The position numbers and the translations under genes were made by a program. A model generated the notes under the pieces. That model saw only the letters and a program-made list of their open reading frames with translations, was not told the DNA's origin and did no database searches. A stretch of 64,000 nt of DNA from Haemophilus influenzae (GTDB taxonomy: Bacteria > Pseudomonadota > Gammaproteobacteria > Enterobacterales > Pasteurellaceae), in assembly GCF_001457655.1 (NCBI RefSeq), contig NZ_LN831035.1, positions 1,612,001-1,676,000 of the forward strand, given 5' to 3'. Below, piece by piece: positions 57,205 through 64,000 of the stretch; within the stretch, counting starts at the first letter, position 1; each line of letters starts with the position of its first letter.

Positions 57205-59844
57205 ATGACACAAGAGTACAGTACTCTGCGCAATAACATTAGTATGTTAGGGCGTTTTCTCGGAGAAACCATCAATGATGCACAGGGCGAGGATATTCTT
57301 GAGTTAATCGAAAACATTCGTAAACTTTCTCGTAATTCTCGTGCTGGCGATGATAAAGCAAGACAAGAATTGCTAGACACGCTAGGTAGTATTTCTAATG
57401 AAAATATTATTCCTGTCGCACGTGCTTTCAGTCAATTTTTAAACCTCACTAACATAGCTGAACAATATCAAACCATTTCCCGTGAACATTCTCTTGCTCA
57501 AAGTTCTTCTCAATCCTTAAGCGAACTTTTCAAACGCTTAAAAGAACAAAATGCTTCAGTGGAAGAGGTGCATAAAACCGTCGAAAAATTATTAATTGAG
57601 CTTGTTCTGACCGCACATCCAACAGAAACAACACGTCGTTCACTAATTCATAAACACATTGAAATCAATAAATGTTTAAGCAAGCTAGAACATCATGATT
57701 TAACGGAAAAAGAACGCAATATTATTGAGCGTCTATTACTTCGTTTAATCGCTGAAGCATGGCATACCAACGAAATTCGTACTGTTCGTCCAACGCCATT
57801 TGATGAAGCCAAATGGGGCTTTGCGATGTTAGAAAACAGTTTGTGGCAAGCTGTGCCAGAATTTTTACGCCAACTCAACGAAACCGCCCGTGAATTTTTA
57901 GGTTACGATTTGCCGGTAGGATTAAAACCTGTGCGTATTTCCTCTTGGATGGGCGGCGACCGTGATGGAAATCCATTTGTTACCGCACAAATTACCAAAA
58001 AAGTACTTTATTTTGCCCGCTGGAAAGCGGCGGATTTATTCTTACAAGACATCAGCAAATTAGCCGATGAACTTTCAATGATGAAATGTAGCGATGAATT
58101 TCGTGATAAATACGGCGAACATTTAGAACCCTATCGTTTCGTAGTAAAAAATTTACGCAATCAACTTACAGCAACATTAGCTTATTTTGATGATCACTTA
58201 TCTAATCGCACACCAAGAGTCTCCGAAAGCGAGATTATTTTGGAAGATAATCAACTGTGGGAGCCGCTTTACGATTGTTATCAATCTTTAATTCAATGTG
58301 GTATGCGCATTATTGCAAATGGTTCATTGTTGGATATTTTGCACCGTATTAGTTGTTTTGGTGTGACGCTTTCTCAAATGGATATTCGCCAAGAAAGCAC
58401 TCGTCACACCGATGCCATTGCTGAAATCACGCGCTATATTGGTTTGGGCGATTACTCTCAATGGATGGAAGACGATAAACAGGCTTTCTTAATTCGTGAA
58501 TTAAGCTCTCGCCGTCCATTGATTCCGCAAAACTGGACACCATCGCCTGAAACCAAAGAAATTTTAGATACTTGTAAAGTCATTGCTCAACAAAAACAAG
58601 GTGTAATAGCTTGTTATGTTATTTCGATGGCGCGCAGTGCATCTGATGTTTTAGCCGTTCATTTACTCTTAAAAGAAGCAGGCGTGCCATATCATATTCC
58701 TGTTGTGCCATTATTTGAAACCTTAGAGGATTTAGATGCAGCCGAAAAAGTGATGACTCAACTTTTCAATGTGGGTTGGTATCGTGGCGTGATCAATAAT
58801 CGTCAAATGGTAATGATTGGCTATTCAGATTCGGCAAAAGATGCGGGAATGATGGCTGCCTCTTGGGCGCAATACCGTGCACAAGAAGCCTTAGTGAATT
58901 TAACAGAAAAACTTGGCATTGAACTCACTTTATTCCACGGACGTGGTGGCACAATTGGTCGTGGCGGTGCGCCAGCACATGCGGCATTACTTTCTCAGCC
59001 ACCTCGTTCCTTAAAAAATGGTTTACGTGTAACAGAACAAGGCGAAATGATTCGTTTCAAACTGGGTTTACCCGCAGTAGCAGTAGAAACCTTTGATCTT
59101 TACGCCAGCGCCATTTTAGAAGCAAATCTTTTACCGCCACCAGAACCGAAACCAGAATGGCGTACTATAATGGACGAGCTTTCCACGATTTCTTGCGATA
59201 TTTATCGTGGTGTGGTGCGTGGCGATAAAGATTTTGTGCCTTATTTCCGCAGTGCGACGCCAGAACAGGAGCTATCCAAATTGCCGCTTGGCTCTCGCCC
59301 TGCAAAACGCAATCCAAATGGCGGCGTGGAAAGTTTACGTGCGATCCCGTGGATTTTTGCCTGGATGCAAAACCGTTTAATGCTGCCAGCTTGGTTAGGA
59401 GCTGGTGCAGCTATTCGTCAAATTATTGAACAAGGCAAAGGCGATATTATTCATAAAATGTGCGAAAACTGGCCGTTCTTTTCAACGCGAATCGGAATGT
59501 TGGAAATGGTCTTTAGTAAATCGGATACTTGGCTTTCCCAACAATATGATCAACGATTAGTGAAAAAAGAGCTTTGGTATTTAGGCGAAAATTTACGTAA
59601 GCAACTTGAAGATGATATTCAAACTGTGCTTTCACTTTCTCACCAAAGTGAATTGATGTCTGATTTACCTTGGATTGCAGATTCAATTGCATTGCGTAAT
59701 ATCTACACGGATCCACTCAATCTACTGCAAGTGGAATTGCTCCACCGTTTCCGTGAAAATCCAGAGCAAGTTAATCCCGATGTGGAACAAGCATTGATGA
59801 TTACCATCACAGGTATCGCGGCTGGGATGCGCAATACGGGCTAG
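57205..59844 (+). CDS. ppc: Phosphoenolpyruvate carboxylase
   Basis: Anaplerotic carboxylation of PEP to oxaloacetate. 879 residues: [18 protein letters not shown] with the catalytic histidine, [51 protein letters not shown], and C-terminal MRNTG, which is universally conserved and forms part of the inhibitor site. Together with aspC it feeds aspartate-family synthesis. Good AGGAG upstream. Confidence 0.98.
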   Translation: MTQEYSTLRNNISMLGRFLGETINDAQGEDILELIENIRKLSRNSRAGDDKARQELLDTLGSISNENIIPVARAFSQFLNLTNIAEQYQTISREHSLAQSSSQSLSELFKRLKEQNASVEEVHKTVEKLLIELVLTAHPTETTRRSLIHKHIEINKCLSKLEHHDLTEKERNIIERLLLRLIAEAWHTNEIRTVRPTPFDEAKWGFAMLENSLWQAVPEFLRQLNETAREFLGYDLPVGLKPVRISSWMGGDRDGNPFVTAQITKKVLYFARWKAADLFLQDISKLADELSMMKCSDEFRDKYGEHLEPYRFVVKNLRNQLTATLAYFDDHLSNRTPRVSESEIILEDNQLWEPLYDCYQSLIQCGMRIIANGSLLDILHRISCFGVTLSQMDIRQESTRHTDAIAEITRYIGLGDYSQWMEDDKQAFLIRELSSRRPLIPQNWTPSPETKEILDTCKVIAQQKQGVIACYVISMARSASDVLAVHLLLKEAGVPYHIPVVPLFETLEDLDAAEKVMTQLFNVGWYRGVINNRQMVMIGYSDSAKDAGMMAASWAQYRAQEALVNLTEKLGIELTLFHGRGGTIGRGGAPAHAALLSQPPRSLKNGLRVTEQGEMIRFKLGLPAVAVETFDLYASAILEANLLPPPEPKPEWRTIMDELSTISCDIYRGVVRGDKDFVPYFRSATPEQELSKLPLGSRPAKRNPNGGVESLRAIPWIFAWMQNRLMLPAWLGAGAAIRQIIEQGKGDIIHKMCENWPFFSTRIGMLEMVFSKSDTWLSQQYDQRLVKKELWYLGENLRKQLEDDIQTVLSLSHQSELMSDLPWIADSIALRNIYTDPLNLLQVELLHRFRENPEQVNPDVEQALMITITGIAAGMRNTG

Positions 59845-59851
59845 AAAGATG

Positions 59852-59883
59852 AAAAAAGTGCGGAAAATTTTCCGCACTTTTTT
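59852..59883. terminator. Bidirectional inverted uptake-signal terminator (ppc / ycjX)
   Basis: AAAAAAGTGCGGAAAA pairs with TTTTCCGCACTTTTTT with almost no loop. The T run overlaps the ycjX stop codon (59882-59884). Confidence 0.85.
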
Positions 59884-61294
59884 ATTCAAATCGATCACTT
59901 AATAAAAATTGTAAAACCGCATCCATTCTCAAATGAGGAATGCTCTCCCCTTGTTCTAAAGGCTGAGGTTCAAAACTATCAAAATCAAAGTGCGGTTGTT
60001 TTTGCCAAAATTCTGTTTTTGGTAATTTACTCGGCACCGTTCCTGGATAAATCGTAATCGGTTGTTTATCAATAGAACGAATCCCTTGAATTGCTTTAAT
60101 TTCTTTTCCTTGCTGATTCACAATCACTTGCTTTGTGGTACGAACAGCTGCAATAGCGGTATATTCTGTATCGATTCCTTCAAATTCTACATGGCGACCG
60201 CCCTCTTGCACAATTTGGCGCATTAAACTCACTAAATTAGGAATTTGATCACGAGTAATATGATCCGCCTTTGTCGCAACAAACATTAATCGATCAATTC
60301 GCGGAGAAAACAAACGATGAAGAAAATTTCTACTACCATAATGGAAATTATTAAATAACTGGTTTAAACCCATTTGCATATCTAAAAAGGCTTGCTGACT
60401 GTTATTTAAAGGCGTTAAACAATCCGCCAAAATAACTTGACGATCAAAGGTAGAAAAATAATTTTCGTAAAAACCTTTCACAATTTTATTGCGATAATAA
60501 TCATAACGTTTTGTCAGCACGGCAAAATAGCTATTCGATTTGGCTGTTTTTTTCAAGGTTCGCCACTGTTCTTCTGAAAGATGAATCAATGGGAAAAATT
60601 GTAATGCGGGCGTGCCCTCTAAATCACTCGGCAATACAAATCGCCCAGGCTGAATAAATTGCATGCCTTGCACTTTGCATTGATGTAAATAATCCGTATA
60701 ACTTTTCGCTATCTTGGCTAAAACATCTTCATTTGCGACCGCACTTAAATCCAAATCCTGCAACATAGCGAGCCAATTCTCCGCCAATTCTTCACGAATG
60801 CCTGTTGTTACCTTAATTTGCTCTTGTGACCATTGTTGAAAATCTAGATTTAATAACGGCAAATCGATCAGCCATTCCCCTGGATAATCAAAAATATCCA
60901 GATAAAGCGTGCCTCGTTCTTTCAAATGGCGTAGCAAGCCAGATTGGCGTTGAAAACGAATTGCTAAACGCGTTTCACTCACGCCTCGAGTAGATTGAAA
61001 CCATTGCGGTGGATTTTGTGACAAATCATTTAAATTACTTTCATAATCAAAACGTGGCACGCTGAGATCTTGTTGGGATACTCGTTTGACTGCCAAAATT
61101 GAACCATTTCTCGCTGCTTCAAACAAGGGCAAATTCTGTGATGAATGTTGATTAATGGAGAGAAGTTGATTGATTAAACTTGTAATAAACGCCGTTTTTC
61201 CACTCCGACTTAACCCTGTTACCGCCAAGCGCAAAGTGCGGTCAAAACCACGATTAATAATTTGATTGATTTCCTTTTGAACCCGATTAAACAT
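59882..61294 (-). CDS. ycjX: YcjX-family GTP-binding protein (DUF463)
   Basis: 470 residues with a P-loop AVTGLSRSGKTAFITSLINQL, switch-like YLDIFDYPGEWLIDLPLL (DxxG equivalent) and MFVATKADHIT as the NKxD-equivalent TKAD. E. coli ycjX is in the phage-shock regulon and usually lies beside ycjF; no ycjF-like gene is visible here. Divergent from sapA with about 69 bp between. Confidence 0.9.
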   Translation of the reverse strand: MFNRVQKEINQIINRGFDRTLRLAVTGLSRSGKTAFITSLINQLLSINQHSSQNLPLFEAARNGSILAVKRVSQQDLSVPRFDYESNLNDLSQNPPQWFQSTRGVSETRLAIRFQRQSGLLRHLKERGTLYLDIFDYPGEWLIDLPLLNLDFQQWSQEQIKVTTGIREELAENWLAMLQDLDLSAVANEDVLAKIAKSYTDYLHQCKVQGMQFIQPGRFVLPSDLEGTPALQFFPLIHLSEEQWRTLKKTAKSNSYFAVLTKRYDYYRNKIVKGFYENYFSTFDRQVILADCLTPLNNSQQAFLDMQMGLNQLFNNFHYGSRNFLHRLFSPRIDRLMFVATKADHITRDQIPNLVSLMRQIVQEGGRHVEFEGIDTEYTAIAAVRTTKQVIVNQQGKEIKAIQGIRSIDKQPITIYPGTVPSKLPKTEFWQKQPHFDFDSFEPQPLEQGESIPHLRMDAVLQFLLSDRFE

Positions 61295-61363
61295 TCAATA
61301 TCCTAGCCATTTTTACTAATATGCCTTACAATTTGACACATAATTTATCACAATGCATTTGTT

Positions 61364-63058
61364 ATGTTACGTCTAAATCTGAGATTTTTATCTTTTCTGC
61401 TCTGTATAAGCCAAAGTGTAGAATTACAGGCTGCGCCAAGTGTTCCAACATTTTTAACTGAAAATGGCTTAACTTATTGCACCCACGCTTCAGGTTTTTC
61501 ATTTAATCCGCAAACTGCAGATGCAGGAACCAGTATGAATGTGGTCACGGAACAAATTTATAACAAATTATTTGATATAAAAAATCACAGTGCAACATTA
61601 ACACCAATGCTGGCACAATCTTATTCCATTTCAGATGATGGTAAAGAAATTTTATTAAATTTACGTCACGGCGTAAAATTTCACCAAACCCCTTGGTTTA
61701 CCCCAACACGTGATTTTAACGCTGAAGACGTAGTATTTTCGATTAATCGTGTATTAGGGCATAATACTTATTTACCAACCTTAGCAGAGGCGAATGTTAC
61801 CTATAGTAATCCACAATATAGAGTGTTTCACGAACAAGCAAGAAAAGTGCGTTTTCCTTATTTTGATAGCATTAAACTTAACGAAAAAATCAAATCTGTG
61901 ACCGCACTTTCGCCTTATCAAGTAAAAATTGAATTATTTGCACCAGATTCCTCCATCTTGTCGCATCTTGCCAGCCAGTATGCCATTATTTTTTCACAAG
62001 AATATGCCTATCAATTAAGCGCAGATGACAACCTTGCTCAATTAGATACCCACCCAGTAGGCACAGGGCCTTATCAAGTAAAAGATTATGTATATAACCA
62101 ATATGTTCGCTTAGTGCGTAACGAAAACTATTGGAAAAAAGAAGCCAAGATAGAACATATTATTGTGGATCTTTCTACTGATCGCAGCGGACGTTTAGTC
62201 AAATTTTTCAATAATGAATGTCAAATCGCCTCTTATCCTGAAGTAAGCCAAATTGGCTTATTAAAAAATGATGACAAACATTATTATATGCAATCTACTG
62301 ATGGTATGAATTTAGCCTATTTAGCGTTTAATTTTGATAAGCCATTAATGCGAGATCACGAAATCCGTGCCGCTATTTCACAAAGTTTAAACCGAGCTCG
62401 AATCATTCATAGCATTTACCATAACACAGCAACTGTTGCTAATAATATTATTCCTGAAGTATCTTGGGCTTCAAGTGTCAATACGCCAGAATTTGAGTTT
62501 GATTACAATCCCAAAATCGCCAAAAATAAATTAGCAGATAAAAACCTTTTGTTAAATTTATGGGTAATTAATGAAGAACAAGTCTATAATCCTGCACCTT
62601 TTAAAATAGCTGAAATGATAAAATGGGATTTAGCTCAAGCGGGTGTGAAAGTTAAAGTGCGTGCCGTAACTCGTCCATTTTTAACTTCACAATTACGCAA
62701 TCAATCGGAAAATTATGATTTGATTCTATCTGGTTGGTTAGCTGGTAATCTTGATCCTGATGGTTTTATGCGTCCAATTTTAAGCTGTGGAACAAAAAAT
62801 GAACTCACTAATTTATCTAATTGGTGTAATGAAGAATTTGATCAATTTATGGATCGTGCCATTACCACCTCACATTTAAGTTCACGCGCAAAAGCCTATA
62901 ATGAAGCCCAAGAACTCGTTTTACGTGAATTACCCATTATTCCTATTGCCAATGTAAAACGAATTTTAGTCGCAAATAGTCGTGTGAAAGGAGTAAAAAT
63001 GACGCCTTTTGGTAGCTTAGATTTTTCCACCTTATATTTTATTCAGGAGAAACACTAA
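61364..63058 (+). CDS. sapA: Periplasmic peptide-binding protein SapA
   Basis: Solute-binding component of the Sap ABC transporter. 564 residues: signal peptide MLRLNLRFLSFLLCISQSVELQA, then a SBP family 5 (DppA/OppA-like) domain with LRHGVKFHQTPWFTPTRDFNAEDVVFSINR. In nontypeable H. influenzae it binds antimicrobial peptides and heme and is needed for resistance and persistence. Its TAA overlaps the sapB ATG (TAATG). Confidence 0.93.
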   Translation: MLRLNLRFLSFLLCISQSVELQAAPSVPTFLTENGLTYCTHASGFSFNPQTADAGTSMNVVTEQIYNKLFDIKNHSATLTPMLAQSYSISDDGKEILLNLRHGVKFHQTPWFTPTRDFNAEDVVFSINRVLGHNTYLPTLAEANVTYSNPQYRVFHEQARKVRFPYFDSIKLNEKIKSVTALSPYQVKIELFAPDSSILSHLASQYAIIFSQEYAYQLSADDNLAQLDTHPVGTGPYQVKDYVYNQYVRLVRNENYWKKEAKIEHIIVDLSTDRSGRLVKFFNNECQIASYPEVSQIGLLKNDDKHYYMQSTDGMNLAYLAFNFDKPLMRDHEIRAAISQSLNRARIIHSIYHNTATVANNIIPEVSWASSVNTPEFEFDYNPKIAKNKLADKNLLLNLWVINEEQVYNPAPFKIAEMIKWDLAQAGVKVKVRAVTRPFLTSQLRNQSENYDLILSGWLAGNLDPDGFMRPILSCGTKNELTNLSNWCNEEFDQFMDRAITTSHLSSRAKAYNEAQELVLRELPIIPIANVKRILVANSRVKGVKMTPFGSLDFSTLYFIQEKH

Positions 63059-64000
63059 TGTTCTGGTCGGTTCTTCGCCATATTCTGTGGGTGGCATTAT
63101 TATTACTCGTATTATCGCTATTAGGCTTTGTTATTTTATTGCGCGATCCTCTTAATGCGAATCTTGTTACACAAAACATTTATATCGGCTATTTCCATTA
63201 TTTAGGCACCTTGTTACAAGGTGATTTTGGCATTACCTATAACGGTGGAAAATCATTAATGAACCTTATTCTTACGGTTCTTCCTCCCACATTGGAACTT
63301 TGTTTCATTACATTGTTTTTGGCATTTATTTTTGGTTTGCCACTTGGCATTATAAGTGCGGTCAATTCTGAACAAGTTTTTGCAAAAAGTTTACAAATCC
63401 TATCTTATGTAGGGCTATCTATTCCAATATTTTGGTTAGCCCCCATTTTACTGTATGTTGCCGCGCTCTCACATTGGGAAATTGCCGCTATTGGACAATA
63501 TAATTTGCTTTACGAAATTAAACCCATTACGGGATTTCCTGTTATTGATATGTGGTTTATGGAAGTACCTTATCGTACAAAAATCGTACAAAACATATTG
63601 CAACATTTAGCCTTACCAACATTGGTATTGTGTATTTTGCCAACAATGGAAATTATCCGTATTATTCATCAACGAGCAGAATATATTTTGAATCAAAATT
63701 TTTCTAAAGTAGCGACAACACGGGGTTGGTCAAAATGGAAAATTCTCCATCAATATGTATTCCGTAATACTTTTCCCCTGCTTGTTCCACAAGTACCACG
63801 TGTATTCACATTAGTATTAACGCAATGTATGTTGGTAGAAACGGCTTTAGGTTGGCCTGGCATTGGTCGTTGGTTAATTAATGCCGTAAATGAACAAGAT
63901 TACAACAGCATTGCCGCAGGTGTAATTGTTATTGGTGTATGTATTATTTTGATTGATACATTCACTAAAATATTCACTTTTATACTCGATCCATTTAAAA
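63058..64000 (+). CDS. sapB: Sap transporter permease SapB (3' end runs off the window)
   Basis: Inner-membrane permease of the SapABCDF importer. 314 codons visible, beginning MFWSVLRHILWVALLLLVLS, with binding-protein-dependent transport signature IIRIIHQRAEYILNQNFSKVATTRGWSKWKIL and QVPRVFTLVLTQCMLVETALGWPGIGRWLINA. Only about seven residues are expected to be missing. Coupled to sapA; sapC should follow beyond the window. Confidence 0.93.
   Translation, partial: MFWSVLRHILWVALLLLVLSLLGFVILLRDPLNANLVTQNIYIGYFHYLGTLLQGDFGITYNGGKSLMNLILTVLPPTLELCFITLFLAFIFGLPLGIISAVNSEQVFAKSLQILSYVGLSIPIFWLAPILLYVAALSHWEIAAIGQYNLLYEIKPITGFPVIDMWFMEVPYRTKIVQNILQHLALPTLVLCILPTMEIIRIIHQRAEYILNQNFSKVATTRGWSKWKILHQYVFRNTFPLLVPQVPRVFTLVLTQCMLVETALGWPGIGRWLINAVNEQDYNSIAAGVIVIGVCIILIDTFTKIFTFILDPFK

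Overview
The window is chromosomal DNA of a nontypeable Haemophilus influenzae or a very close relative. The evidence is the low GC, AT-rich coding, dozens of the 9-bp DNA uptake signal AAGTGCGGT (many as inverted pairs serving as terminators), a complete hmwABC adhesin locus preceded by ATCTTTC repeats, and a gene order I recognise from the H. influenzae chromosome (hns-purU-aroA ... sapAB).

Layout. 1-3.5 kb: 5' half of ilvI, an NhaC-family transporter behind a lysine riboswitch, and hns. 3.5-13.8 kb: purU-aroA, then leftward rarA, lolA, ftsK, lrp, radA and a CYTH triphosphatase, with a tandem palindromic repeat between the last two. 13.9-22.7 kb: the hmw island, with 20 copies of a 7-bp repeat, a G-quadruplex-type tract, then adhesin hmwA, two-partner pore hmwB and N-glycosyltransferase hmwC. 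22.7-24.9 kb: a graveyard of mobile-element and gene remnants (TnpB, a rve transposase, a metal ABC permease, a Mor-type phage activator). 25.2-27.7 kb: a leftward doxX-hvfA-hvfB-hvfC operon for a copper-binding, post-translationally modified cysteine-rich peptide. 27.9-34.4 kb: phosphate transport, an SH3 protein, cca, lolB, ispE, prs. 34.5-45.1 kb: tyrS, a Fur-box-controlled small RNA, sfsA, MATE pump, ribE, pepN, hicAB, purEK, aspC. 45.2-48.8 kb: the nikKLMQO nickel importer divergent from nimR. 48.8-57 kb: small envelope genes, rplY with leader, four tRNAs, an internally deleted lysC, purA, dapD, a 26-residue membrane protein, purR. 57.2-64 kb: ppc, ycjX, sapA and nearly all of sapB.

How it fits together. 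Several systems are self-contained. HmwA is exported by HmwB and glycosylated by HmwC, and its expression is tuned by repeat number. HvfB/HvfC modify HvfA cysteines. NimR likely controls nikKLMQO. PurR, encoded near the right end, has a good operator in front of purEK. Metals recur: copper (hvf), nickel (nik), iron (a putative Fur-regulated RNA resembling HrrF). Lysine recurs too: a riboswitch on a transporter, dapD, and a lysC relic.

Limits. All family names come from reading protein sequences and recalled family features; no search was run. Promoters, hairpins and start sites are by eye.
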